Origin: Actinomycetota bacterium
GTDB lineage: Bacteria; Actinomycetota; Actinomycetes; Actinomycetales; Microbacteriaceae
Reading direction: 5' to 3'
NCBI GenBank assembly: GCA_020161315.1
Contig: JAIUOH010000031.1
Span: 1 to 37,644, forward strand
Length of the DNA stretch: 37,644 nt
Shown: positions 25,328-33,144 of the stretch, piece by piece
How positions within the stretch are numbered: the stretch's first letter is position 1
Layout of the letters: each line of letters begins with the position of its first letter
Translations under genes and position numbers: made by a program
Notes under the pieces: model-generated
What the model saw: the letters and a program-made list of their open reading frames with translations, nothing else
What the model was told of the DNA's origin: nothing
Database searches by the model: none

Positions 25328-26395
25328 TCACTCAGCTCCTAGAAACTCCTCGAGTTCCTCGCGGGCGATGTGATCAGCCTTCTGCACGGGCGGCGACTTC
25401 ATGAAGTAGGCCGAGGCGGCCTCAACGGGGCCCGCCTGGCCGAGGTCTTTTGCGACCTTCGCGCTGCGAATCGCGTCGATCATGGTGCCGGCCGAGTTCG
25501 GTGAATCCCAGACCTCGAGCTTGTACTCGAGGCTCATCGGCACGTCGCCGAAGCCGCGGCCCTCGAGCCGCACGAACGCGAACTTGCGATCCTCGAGCCA
25601 CGGCACGTGATCGCTCGGGCCGATGTGCACGTCGTCGGCGTCGAGGTTTGCCGAGATATTCGAGGTGACGGCTTGCGTCTTCGAGATCTTCTTCGACTTC
25701 AGTCGCTTGCGCTCAAGCATGTTCTTGAAGTCCATGTTGCCGCCGACGTTCAGCTGGTAGGTGTGGTCGAGCGCGATGCCGCGGCTCTCCATCAGGTGCG
25801 CCATCACGCGGTGAGTGATGGTTGCGCCGACCTGGCTCTTGATGTCGTCGCCGACGATGGGCAGGCCAGCCTCAACGAACTTTGCGGCCCACTCGGGGTC
25901 GCTCGCGACGAACACGGGCACCGCGTTGACGAATGCGACGCCAGCGTCGAGCGCTGCCTGCGCGTAGAACTTCACAGCCTCTTCGCTGCCGACGGGCAGG
26001 TAGCACGCGAGCACGTCGGCTCCCGAATCACGCAGCGCCTGGGCCACATCAACGGGGGGAGCGGGCGACTCTTCGACCGCGTCACGGTAGTACTCGCCGA
26101 GCCCGTCAAGCGTGGGGCCGCGCAGCACCTCGAGGCCAAGGTGGGGCACGTCAGAGAACTTGATGGTGTTGTTGTGGCCAGCCCAGATCGCGTCAGACAG
26201 GTCTTTGCCGACCTTGTCGGCGTCAACCTCGAAGGCCGCGACGAACTGCAGGTCAGAGACGTGGTAGCCGCCCAGACGCACGTGCATGAGGCCGGGAACC
26301 TGGTCGTCATCGGCGGCGCCCCGGTAGTATTCGACGCCCTGCACGAGCGAACTCACGCAATTGCCAATGCCCGCGAGGGCCACCTTCACACTCAT
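25328..26395 (-). CDS. ino1: Myo-inositol-1-phosphate synthase
   Basis: A 355-residue enzyme that converts glucose 6-phosphate to 1L-myo-inositol 1-phosphate with NAD as cofactor. This is the entry to inositol, and through it to phosphatidylinositol and mycothiol in actinobacteria. I chose the ATG at 26393-26395 ([17 protein letters not shown]), which gives the NAD-binding GIGN loop at the very N-terminus and the mycobacterial-type length. A longer in-frame upstream reading is antisense to the neighbouring gene. Ribosome site GAAGG lies about 11 bases upstream. Motifs include [15 protein letters not shown] and [11 protein letters not shown]. It is divergent from the inositol phosphatase gene, fitting one pathway. 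Confidence 0.95.
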   Translation of the reverse strand: MSVKVALAGIGNCVSSLVQGVEYYRGAADDDQVPGLMHVRLGGYHVSDLQFVAAFEVDADKVGKDLSDAIWAGHNNTIKFSDVPHLGLEVLRGPTLDGLGEYYRDAVEESPAPPVDVAQALRDSGADVLACYLPVGSEEAVKFYAQAALDAGVAFVNAVPVFVASDPEWAAKFVEAGLPIVGDDIKSQVGATITHRVMAHLMESRGIALDHTYQLNVGGNMDFKNMLERKRLKSKKISKTQAVTSNISANLDADDVHIGPSDHVPWLEDRKFAFVRLEGRGFGDVPMSLEYKLEVWDSPNSAGTMIDAIRSAKVAKDLGQAGPVEAASAYFMKSPPVQKADHIAREELEEFLGAE

Positions 26396-26444
26396 CGCAC
26401 CAAACCTTCGTAGTTCTCGTTCAATAGACTCACGCCAACTCACT

Positions 26445-26450
26445 ATTGTA
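26445..26450 (-). promoter_or_regulatory. -10 element TACAAT for ino1
   Basis: On the minus strand TACAAT lies about 50 bases before the ino1 ATG, close to the consensus TATAAT. It would give a 5' leader of roughly 40 bases containing the GAAGG ribosome site. No clear -35 was identified. Confidence 0.45.
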
Positions 26451-26512
26451 TCGCGCGGTGCATGCGGAAACACTTGGCGCGGCAGCAGCGCCGGCGGTGG
26501 CGATGGCGGCGC

Positions 26513-26518
26513 TACGCT
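26513..26518 (+). promoter_or_regulatory. -10 element TACGCT of the inositol phosphatase gene (leaderless)
   Basis: TACGCT is followed by six bases and the GTG at 26525, with no Shine-Dalgarno sequence. This decides the start against an earlier in-frame codon at 26462. Confidence 0.5.
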
Positions 26519-26524
26519 CGTGAT

Positions 26525-27364
26525 GTGAGCAAGATAACTGAAGTTGCCATCACCGCGGCGCTCGAGGCTGGGGCGATCGCGTTCGAGGGGTTCCGCGCCG
26601 CCGACCTCGAGATTGACATCAAAGCAGACAAGCACGACCTGGTTACGCGCTACGACCGTGCGTGCGAGGCGCATATTCGCCGGGTGATCCTCGAAGCCTT
26701 TGCGGACTCGAGCATTGTCGGCGAAGAAGACGGGGCTCATGTGGGCACTGGGGCGCTTACCTGGTATGTCGACCCGATCGACGGCACGGCGAATTTTGCG
26801 AGCGGCATCGCGCTTTGGGCGGTCAGCATCGGGGTGGCCCGCGACGGCGAGATGATTGCGGGCGTCATCTACGACCCCGTGAGTGGGCAGTTGTTTTGGG
26901 CCGATGAGCGCGGCGCGTTTTTGCGTGAGCAGTTTGGTCAGGGCGAGGATCGCCCGATGCGTAGCCGCGGTCACGCCGATGCGGGCGAGGCGACCGTTGC
27001 GCTGAATTTTCCGCTGGCGCGCGACCTCGTGCACTTCGAGGCGCTTGCGCTCGCGCAGTACGCCGAGATTACCCGCGAGTTTGGGCAGGTGCGCGGGCTG
27101 CACAGCACCTGCATCGCGCTGGCGTGGGTCGCGGCCGGCTGGGTCGATGCCACGATCTCGTTCGAGACCAGCCCGTGGGATGTTGCGGCGGGTTGCTACA
27201 TCATTCGCCGTGCGGGCGGCTCGTTCTTGGGCTACCTCGATGGCGCGCCCGTTGCCGAGGGCGAAAGCCACCTGGCGCCGCACTACTACGCGGTCGGGAG
27301 CGGCGCCGACTACGAGCTGCTGCGCGAAGTGATGCGCACGCAGAGCCTCAGACCCGTCGCCTAA
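26525..27364 (+). CDS. Inositol monophosphatase family protein
   Basis: A 279-residue Mg/Li-type phosphatase. Metal-binding residues are visible: Glu67-Glu68 in VGEEDG, Asp83, Asp86 in [12 protein letters not shown] (family motif D-P-(I/L)-D-G-T) and Asp219 in SPWDVAAG. It removes phosphate from myo-inositol phosphate or from histidinol phosphate or similar; the divergent ino1 suggests the former. It is cytoplasmic. The GTG start is preceded by a leaderless promoter-like TACGCT. Confidence 0.92.
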   Translation: MSKITEVAITAALEAGAIAFEGFRAADLEIDIKADKHDLVTRYDRACEAHIRRVILEAFADSSIVGEEDGAHVGTGALTWYVDPIDGTANFASGIALWAVSIGVARDGEMIAGVIYDPVSGQLFWADERGAFLREQFGQGEDRPMRSRGHADAGEATVALNFPLARDLVHFEALALAQYAEITREFGQVRGLHSTCIALAWVAAGWVDATISFETSPWDVAAGCYIIRRAGGSFLGYLDGAPVAEGESHLAPHYYAVGSGADYELLREVMRTQSLRPVA

Positions 27365-27442
27365 ATCTGCGGCCAGTGCGCCGAAAGACAAATTGCGCAG
27401 GGTCTGGCCGATCCCGCGTACTTGATGCGGCAGAATAACATC

Positions 27443-28018
27443 ATGGTCATCGATACCGCAGAGCTGCCAGAGCCGACCGACCCCGAAGACTTGCCGCCTT
27501 TGAACAGCAATCCTGGGTGGTTGAGCGAAGACGAGCTTGCCTTCGTACGCGGGCGCATGCCTGTGCTCTATGTCGAGGCCGTGCCGGTGCGAGTCGACGG
27601 GCAGGGGCAGGTAAACGAGGTCGGGCTACTGCTGCGTTCGACGCCCGATGGGGTGATGACGCGGGCCCTCGTCGCTGGGCGGGTGCGCTTCGGCGAAACC
27701 GTGCGCGACGCGCTTTTTCGGCACCTCGAGAACGACCTTGGCCCGATGGCGTTTCCGCTGATTCCGGCATCGCCTGTGCCCGCGCAGGTTGCCGAGTTCT
27801 TTCCGCTGCCGGGCATTTCACCGTACGTTGACGAGCGCCAGCACGCAGTGTCGCTCGTGTTCGTGGTGCCGGTCACCGGCTCGTGCAGCCCGAGACAAGA
27901 TGCACTCGAGATGACCTGGATGTCACCCGAAGAGGCGCTCTCTCTAGACACCCTCGACGAGCTTGTCGGAGGCCGCGGCAGGCTGCTGCGCCAGGCACTC
28001 GCTTCGGTGGGGTGCTAG
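27443..28018 (+). CDS. NUDIX-like hydrolase (DUF4916 family)
   Basis: The gene encodes 191 residues. It opens with the DUF4916-type region [26 protein letters not shown]. The NUDIX box is degenerate: [23 protein letters not shown], where the usual REUxEExGU reads R-H-L-E-N-D-L-G. Metal-dependent hydrolysis of nucleoside diphosphate derivatives is the family's role, but one catalytic acid position is altered. The MVIDTAEL start at 27443 was chosen because the hexamer CAGAAT ends six bases before it. Other ATG/TTG codons at 27422-27425 are possible. The stop TAG lies inside the CTAG at the edge of a palindromic element, which may have inserted there. Confidence 0.85.
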   Translation: MVIDTAELPEPTDPEDLPPLNSNPGWLSEDELAFVRGRMPVLYVEAVPVRVDGQGQVNEVGLLLRSTPDGVMTRALVAGRVRFGETVRDALFRHLENDLGPMAFPLIPASPVPAQVAEFFPLPGISPYVDERQHAVSLVFVVPVTGSCSPRQDALEMTWMSPEEALSLDTLDELVGGRGRLLRQALASVGC

Positions 28019-28180
28019 GGTGCGTCTCCCAAACCGGTTCGTGGCGAGGATGCGGCCGAAAATTGTGATCGCAAGGCGGAGGAGGAAGGCTTTGCTGGTG
28101 GCAAAGGCGACGACGACAACGCAGCGAGCGCGGTTTTCGGCTGCACCGCAGCACGGATTGATTTGGGAGACGCACCCTAG
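28015..28180. mobile_element. MITE-like palindromic element flanked by CTAG
   Basis: A perfect 19-base inverted repeat at 28015-28033 and 28162-28180 (CTAGGGTGCGTCTCCCAAA and its complement) bounds 166 bases. The inner sequence is also an imperfect palindrome: about two thirds of the next ~40 bases on each side match, and a hairpin TTTGC-TGGTG-GCAAA (28091-28105) sits exactly at the centre. There is no coding capacity. CTAG at both ends could be a target duplication. These are the features of a non-autonomous MITE, derived from an IS with GGGTGCG ends. It could also serve as a two-way terminator between the convergent genes. Confidence 0.65.
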
Positions 28181-28207
28181 CTGTGATCGGCCGCTAGCCG
28201 CGTTCAG

Positions 28208-28669
28208 CTAGCGCTTGCGCCAGGTGATGAGGTGCGCGCGAGAGAACGATCGCGAGCACTTCGCGCACGAGGTTTCACGGCTCGGCCTGCGAAACTTTGC
28301 GTGTTCGTGTCCGGCCGGGCACACACCGAGCCAGGGGGCGAGTTCGTGCGCAACCTCGCCGTCGTGGGTGCGCCCGCCCACATAGCCGAGCTCGCGAGCT
28401 ATGCGCTTCCATTTGGGGCCGTGTGCCGCGTCTGCGCCGGCGATTGCGTGTGCGACCTCGTGCAGCAAGATCTGGTGAATCTCGTCGTCATCAAACTTCG
28501 CGGCGAGATAGCGTGAGACGGTGATGCGCCTATCGGTGTAGTTGCAGAGACCCGCCCGCCGTTTGGCGTGGTCGAAGCCAAACGACCAGGTGCCTGCGCC
28601 GTGCAGCGGGTCAAGATGGTGCCGTATCAGAGCCTCAGCCCAGACCCGCACCCGGTCGAGTTCAGCCAC
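28208..28669 (-). CDS. SprT-like zinc metalloprotease
   Basis: A 153-residue protein. The HExxH zinc site is His70-Glu71-x-x-His74 in LHEVAHAIAG. A C-terminal zinc-ribbon-like part has Cys117, His121, Cys135 and Cys138. This matches SprT-like domains, whose eukaryotic relative Spartan cuts DNA-protein crosslinks; the bacterial function is not settled. I chose GTG at 28667-28669, which overlaps the preceding stop by eight bases. A longer frame upstream is less convincing. Confidence 0.88.
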   Translation of the reverse strand: MAELDRVRVWAEALIRHHLDPLHGAGTWSFGFDHAKRRAGLCNYTDRRITVSRYLAAKFDDDEIHQILLHEVAHAIAGADAAHGPKWKRIARELGYVGGRTHDGEVAHELAPWLGVCPAGHEHAKFRRPSRETSCAKCSRSFSRAHLITWRKR

Positions 28670-29546
28670 GGCCGAACACCTCTGCGGGCGGCTCGGGGCT
28701 TGGCACTGCGTCGCTATCGGTGACGGCTCGAGCACCCTTCAGCCATTCTTCGAGCTCACGCCCCACGAGCATACGCGCGGGGTGTGGGCCACCGGCGAGC
28801 AATCGCGGCAGCCACTCAAGCTCGCCGATCGACTCGGGCGAGCGAGAGGCCGAGTCTGCGGCGGGTGCCGCTGCGAGCAGCACCACGTTGCCGAAGCGGC
28901 GCCCCTTGAGCACCTGCGGCTCACCAACCGCTGCGACCGTGCCAAAGACCGATGCGAGCGTCGCGACCTGGCTGCGGGTGAATGCCTGCCCGGCACCGTC
29001 GGTCGTGTTAACCACAACGAGCCCTTCGGGGGCGAGCAGGGGCGCAATCAACTCGTAGAACTCGGTGCTCGAAACGTGCGCCGGGGTGCGCGAGCCGGCG
29101 AAGATATCGACGATCACGAGGTCGAGCGCACCGTGCATGCCCTGCGGCAGCTTGCCGAGCACCTCGCGGGCGTCACCGTGGCGCACGCGAATGCTTGCGC
29201 GTTGCGGCAGAGGCGCAGCCTCTCGCACCAGTTCGACGAGGCCGCTCTCTAGCTCGACAATCTGCTGCCTGCTGCCGGGGCGAGTGGCCTCGACGTAGCG
29301 GGGCAGCGTGAAGGCGCCGCCGCCGAGGTGCAGCGCCGAGATCGGTTGCCCAGGTGTGCGAAACAGGTCGATCGCGTGCGCGATGCGGCGCACGTACTCG
29401 AAGAAGACCTCGCTGGGGTCGCGCAGGTTGACGTGCGACTGGGGCGTGCCATCAACCAGCAGCTGGATCGCCCCAGGAACCCAGCGATCTTCTTCGATCT
29501 CTGCGACGAGACCTGAGCTCAGCGTGACCGGATCAGGTACCCTCAC
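28662..29546 (-). CDS. Spermidine-synthase-like methyltransferase-fold protein
   Basis: A 294-residue protein with the spermidine synthase core: an N-terminal beta strand region (LLVDGTPQSHVNL), the nucleotide-binding loop LHLGGGAFTLPRYV, then IVELESGLVELV, a GDAREVL segment and VIVDIFAG. Many actinobacterial members lack polyamine synthesis activity, and the usual aspartate in the (D)-x-x-x-(D/E) active site region was not verified here. It is cytoplasmic. The GTG start overlaps the glutaredoxin-like gene stop (GTGA). Confidence 0.85.
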   Translation of the reverse strand: MRVPDPVTLSSGLVAEIEEDRWVPGAIQLLVDGTPQSHVNLRDPSEVFFEYVRRIAHAIDLFRTPGQPISALHLGGGAFTLPRYVEATRPGSRQQIVELESGLVELVREAAPLPQRASIRVRHGDAREVLGKLPQGMHGALDLVIVDIFAGSRTPAHVSSTEFYELIAPLLAPEGLVVVNTTDGAGQAFTRSQVATLASVFGTVAAVGEPQVLKGRRFGNVVLLAAAPAADSASRSPESIGELEWLPRLLAGGPHPARMLVGRELEEWLKGARAVTDSDAVPSPEPPAEVFGRG

Positions 29547-29872
29547 GCTGGCGCGCTCGCCGCGAGACCTAGCTCGTCGATCTTCTGCTGCATGTCTGCG
29601 TTCGAGGGCTCAACCTGGTGGCTGCCGTCGCGGTAGAGAATCACGGGAATGTTGGTGCGCCCGCTGATGTCGCGCGCAACATCGGCGGCCTCAGGGTCAG
29701 CCACGAGGTCGATGTAACGGTAACCTGCGCCAGCCGCATCAAACACGCGCTTGGCGCGGCGGCAATCACCGCACCAGTCGGCACCGAAGATGATGGTCTC
29801 GCTGGGGTTTGTGGCTGCGTCGGTGGCGCTGGCAGCGGCTTCAGCATCGGTGGGGGAAATCTGCTCGTTCAT
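29543..29872 (-). CDS. Glutaredoxin-like (mycoredoxin-type) protein
   Basis: A 109-residue thioredoxin-fold protein. A ~25-residue polar N-terminal extension precedes the active-site motif WCGDCRR with Cys34 and Cys37. A conserved cis-Pro76 lies in TNIPVILY. It reduces disulfides or mycothiol mixed disulfides; in actinobacteria this fold with C-x-x-C is the mycoredoxin type, linking to the inositol (mycothiol) genes nearby. A TACCCT hexamer six bases before the ATG suggests a leaderless operon start for grx, spermidine-synthase-like and sprT-like genes. Confidence 0.88.
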   Translation of the reverse strand: MNEQISPTDAEAAASATDAATNPSETIIFGADWCGDCRRAKRVFDAAGAGYRYIDLVADPEAADVARDISGRTNIPVILYRDGSHQVEPSNADMQQKIDELGLAASAPA

Positions 29873-29878
29873 GCTTCA

Positions 29879-29884
29879 AGGGTA
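29879..29884 (-). promoter_or_regulatory. -10 element TACCCT of the glutaredoxin operon (leaderless)
   Basis: On the minus strand TACCCT is followed by six bases and then the ATG, without a Shine-Dalgarno sequence. It is the only promoter candidate seen for the three-gene operon. Confidence 0.45.
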
Positions 29885-29920
29885 CGCCGAGCCGCTGACA
29901 TTCTGGGGCACCCCGCTCAG

Positions 29921-30784
29921 CTACGCCTGGCGTCGCACCGACGCACTCAGCCGAGCCACGCGCGCATCGGCATTTCGCAGAGCCCGCGCCTCGCGCTCAC
30001 GTCGCACCGCAAGCATCGCCTGGAGCGCAAGCTCAGGGTGCCCCTCGGGCACGGGCGACACATAGGGATCAGCCTCGGCGAGCAGTGTTGTCGCAACGTG
30101 CAGGCGAGCGGCCGGCGCCATGGCCGGGGCATGCGCAAGAAACTGCGTGATCCTGCGCCCCAAGCGATCTGGCAGCATCGCCACGTCAGCGACCTGAGCC
30201 CACGCCTGCAACTGAGGTGGCACGGCCGCAACATGGATCGCAGGCGGCTTCGTGCGCACTCGCTGACAGTAGGTGCCCGCGAGCAGATCGCCAAGTCGCT
30301 GCGAGCGCGGAGAAAACGCGCCAGCGGCAATCGCGACGGCGCCGAGCGTCATATAGGTCTCGAGCACGCCGGTGAGCGCGCGAATGATCGTGTGCCGCAT
30401 CGTGATCGCACCGCCATCGGTGCGCACGACCCTGCCGCCAATCGCGAGCTTGCCAAGACTGCGCCCGCGCATCGCCACTTCGATAGTGCAGGGCAGCACC
30501 ACCAGCGAGATCACGATGGTGACGACCATGAGGATCCTCGTGGCAGCTTCGCTCAGCACGCCAAGCTCGCCCGCCCACGAAGTGAGCCACCCAAACAGCA
30601 GCAACACCGCGAACGACACTGCGATGTCGATCAGCGCGCCGAGAGCGCGAAACACCACACCTACCGGCTGCACGTCGATTGCGACGGCCTCACCAGAGAG
30701 CAGCTCGTGCACCGGATCGATGTGCACGGCGCTGTGCGCGACCGCGTGCGGCGGCAGGGGCACGGGGCGAAACTCGGCAGACAT
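29921..30784 (-). CDS. RDD-family membrane protein
   Basis: This 287-residue protein has an RDD domain (about 35-180). It starts FRALGALIDIAVSFAVLLLF, whose Arg and Asp residues in the helices define the family. MRGRSLGKLAIGGRVVRTDGG and RLGDLLAGTYCQRV follow. About three membrane helices precede a long soluble C-terminal tail (180-287) that is helical and Arg/Ala-rich. RDD proteins are thought to act in transport or envelope homeostasis, but the role here is unknown. It is divergent from the SpoIIM-like gene, sharing an overlapping promoter. Confidence 0.9.
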   Translation of the reverse strand: MSAEFRPVPLPPHAVAHSAVHIDPVHELLSGEAVAIDVQPVGVVFRALGALIDIAVSFAVLLLFGWLTSWAGELGVLSEAATRILMVVTIVISLVVLPCTIEVAMRGRSLGKLAIGGRVVRTDGGAITMRHTIIRALTGVLETYMTLGAVAIAAGAFSPRSQRLGDLLAGTYCQRVRTKPPAIHVAAVPPQLQAWAQVADVAMLPDRLGRRITQFLAHAPAMAPAARLHVATTLLAEADPYVSPVPEGHPELALQAMLAVRREREARALRNADARVARLSASVRRQA

Positions 30785-30787
30785 GAC

Positions 30788-30796
30788 TACAGTTAA
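30788..30796. promoter_or_regulatory. Overlapping -10 elements for divergent RDD and SpoIIM-like genes
   Basis: On the plus strand TACAGT (30788-30793) lies seven bases before the GTG at 30801. On the minus strand TTAACT (30791-30796) lies six bases before the ATG at 30784. The two elements overlap by three bases and would give transcript starts 17 bp apart, an unusually compact bidirectional promoter. Confidence 0.5.
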
Positions 30797-30800
30797 TCAG

Positions 30801-31796
30801 GTGGATGCCGATGCGCTAGCCGAGAATCGCCTGCCCGAGTGGCAGCGATTGAACGAACTGAGCCGCAACGCAAGGCCGAGTGGCGCCGAGGTTGACGAGC
30901 TCGTTGCGCGCTACCGCTCGGCCTCGGCCGATCTCGCCGAGCTCAAGAGCACCGTAAGTGAGTCGCACCAGGGTAATTACCTTTCTACGGTGCTCGCGGC
31001 GGCTCGGTTGCGTCTGACGGGTTCGCCGCAGAACGCAATGACGAGGATCGGCGACTTCTTCGTCTGGCAGCTGCCGGCGGCGCTCTACCGCCTGCGCAAG
31101 ACGACCGCCTGGATCGCGGCGGGCTTTCTGCTGATCGCGACGGCCGTTGCGCTCTGGATCGTGTTGAACCCCGCGGTCGTGAACGCGATCTGGGATGCCG
31201 AAACGCTCAAAGCGTACGCAGAGGAAGACTTCACCGGCTACTACACCGAGAACCCGGCAGCGGTGTTCGCGGGCATGGTGTGGACCAACAACGCTTGGAT
31301 CGCGGTGCAGTGCGTGATCTTTGGGGTGACGGGTATCTGGCCTGTGTATTCGATGGTGCAGAACGCGATGAACCTGGGCCTCGCCGCGGGCAGCATGGCC
31401 GCGTATGGCAAGTTCGACGTGATGCTGTTGCACATCTTGCCGCACGGCATGCTCGAGCTCACCGCCCTGTTTGTCGCCGCCGCGGGCGGCCTGCACTTGT
31501 TCTGGGCGTGGGTAGCGCCGGGGCATCGCAGCCGCGCTGATGCGCTCGCCGCAGCCGGGCGCTCGCTCGCAACGGTGGCGATCGGTCTGGTGTTCGTGCT
31601 TGCCCTCGCCGGCCTGGTCGAGGGCTTCGTCACCGGCTGGTGGCTGCCGTGGCCGATTAAGATCGGCATAGGTGCCGCCGCGCTCGGGGTCTTTCTTTGG
31701 TACATGCTCGTCGTTGGGCGGCGGGCGGCCCGGCACGGTGAGACGGGCGACCTCGTCGAGTTTGAGGCGGGCACGCCGAAGCTTATTGCGGGCTAG
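30801..31796 (+). CDS. SpoIIM-like membrane protein (stage II sporulation protein M family)
   Basis: A 331-residue protein. I chose GTG at 30801 (VDADALAENRLPEWQRL), as it is preceded at seven bases by TACAGT and matches the usual family start; an ATG at 30783 is possible. A cytoplasmic helical part (1-90) is followed by about five to six membrane helices (about 95-310). A loop between the first two helices carries aromatic residues, and LPHGMLELTALFVA is typical. Its role outside spore formers is envelope-related and unproven. It belongs to the MoxR/DUF58 gene set. Confidence 0.9.
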   Translation: MDADALAENRLPEWQRLNELSRNARPSGAEVDELVARYRSASADLAELKSTVSESHQGNYLSTVLAAARLRLTGSPQNAMTRIGDFFVWQLPAALYRLRKTTAWIAAGFLLIATAVALWIVLNPAVVNAIWDAETLKAYAEEDFTGYYTENPAAVFAGMVWTNNAWIAVQCVIFGVTGIWPVYSMVQNAMNLGLAAGSMAAYGKFDVMLLHILPHGMLELTALFVAAAGGLHLFWAWVAPGHRSRADALAAAGRSLATVAIGLVFVLALAGLVEGFVTGWWLPWPIKIGIGAAALGVFLWYMLVVGRRAARHGETGDLVEFEAGTPKLIAG

Positions 31797-31827
31797 TCGG
31801 CTAGCGGGCGAGCTGGATAGTCGGCGC

Positions 31828-33135
31828 TTAGAGTCGACCCGCCGCCTTGAGCGCAAGGTAGCGGTCTGCAATCTTCTGCGGCAGCAGTTCGGGTTCTGCG
31901 CTGAGCGCCTCGCCGCCTGCCCGCTGCACCGCCTCGGCCACCTGCGTCGCCTCGGCAATCGTGCGCTCGGCCGCCGCCGCGAGGTAGACGGCTTCGCGGG
32001 TCTCGGTGTCGCGGGCGAGCCGTTCGAGATCGCCGTCGCTCGCTGCAGCAACGAGCACTGTGGTGCTGCGGGTCGGGTGTGGCAGCGCGCCGAGAAAGCC
32101 CCTTGCGCTCTCGATCGAATCTTGCGCGGTGAGCACGACAACGAGCGAGGGGCGGGTGGTGACGGTGCGAATCGCGGCAAACGCGGAGCCCCAATCGGTG
32201 TCGATGAGGCGCGGAAACACAGGGGCCATCGCCTCGCTCATCGCGGCGAGCAGGGGTGCCCCGTCGATGCCCGTGACGCGGGCGCGCACCGAGCGGTCGA
32301 CCATCAGCAGGTGCACGTGATCGCCGCCCTGCGAGGCGAGGGCTCCGAGCAGCAGCGCCGCTTCGAGTGAGGCGTCGAGCCGAGTGCCGTCACCGACTCG
32401 AGCTGCAGCTGTGCGCCCGGTGTCTAAGAGAATCACCACGTGGCGATCGCGCTCAGGCCTCCAGGTGCGCAGCATCGTCGTGCTGCTGCGAGCAGTCGCG
32501 CGCCAGTCGATCGAGCGCACATCGTCGCCGCGCACGTACTCGCGCAGTGAGTCGAACTCGGTGCCCTGGCCGCGCACCTGAATGCTGGTGTTGCCGTCGA
32601 GCTCGCGCAGCCTCGCGAGCCGCGAGGGTAGGTGCCTGCGCGACCGAAACTCGGGCAGCACGATGATCTGGCCGGGCGCCGCATGCCTTGCTTGCCTACC
32701 CGCGAGGCCGAGCGGGCCGTTCGAGCGCACCATTACGAACTCGCTGCGCAGCGCGCCACGGCGGCGGGGCAGTAGCGCGAAGGTCGCGCGCCTTGCTTCG
32801 CCAGGTGGCAGGTCGACCTTCGCTCGTTGCGGGGTGGCACCTGCGGTCGGTTGCCAGGCATCGCGCACAATGCCACGGAGTCGTCGGCCGCCGAGATTGC
32901 GCACCACGATTGCCGCCTCGACCGTTTCGAAGCGGCGTGCGCGCTCTGGTAGCCGCCGCGTGACTTCGAGAAGCTTCGGGCTCGCGGTGCTCAGCACGTC
33001 GACCACGGTAAGCGCAGTGAGCAGCAGCAACCACCCGAGCAGCACAAACCAGGGGGAGACACCGAGGGTGCCGAGCAGCACGAGGGGCACTACACCGAGG
33101 CCGGCGAGCAGTACGAGGCGAGCGGTCACAAACAC
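31828..33135 (-). CDS. DUF58 protein (von Willebrand A-like, MoxR partner)
   Basis: A 435-residue protein. Two transmembrane segments sit at the N-terminus (about 5-45), then a beta-rich domain. The DUF58 signature follows: EFDSLREYVRGDDVRSIDWRATAR. Then comes a vWA-like domain with HVVILLDTGRT, in which the MIDAS residues are only partly present. Such proteins are paired with MoxR ATPases and are thought to act with them on membrane or secreted complexes. It starts at GTG nine bases after moxR ends. Confidence 0.9.
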   Translation of the reverse strand: MFVTARLVLLAGLGVVPLVLLGTLGVSPWFVLLGWLLLLTALTVVDVLSTASPKLLEVTRRLPERARRFETVEAAIVVRNLGGRRLRGIVRDAWQPTAGATPQRAKVDLPPGEARRATFALLPRRRGALRSEFVMVRSNGPLGLAGRQARHAAPGQIIVLPEFRSRRHLPSRLARLRELDGNTSIQVRGQGTEFDSLREYVRGDDVRSIDWRATARSSTTMLRTWRPERDRHVVILLDTGRTAAARVGDGTRLDASLEAALLLGALASQGGDHVHLLMVDRSVRARVTGIDGAPLLAAMSEAMAPVFPRLIDTDWGSAFAAIRTVTTRPSLVVVLTAQDSIESARGFLGALPHPTRSTTVLVAAASDGDLERLARDTETREAVYLAAAAERTIAEATQVAEAVQRAGGEALSAEPELLPQKIADRYLALKAAGRL

Positions 33136-33144
33136 GGGTGCTCG

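Noticed and set aside
25328-27391. 687-residue reading through ino1
   Set aside because: The upstream part is antisense to the inositol phosphatase gene; ino1 homologues start at [12 protein letters not shown].
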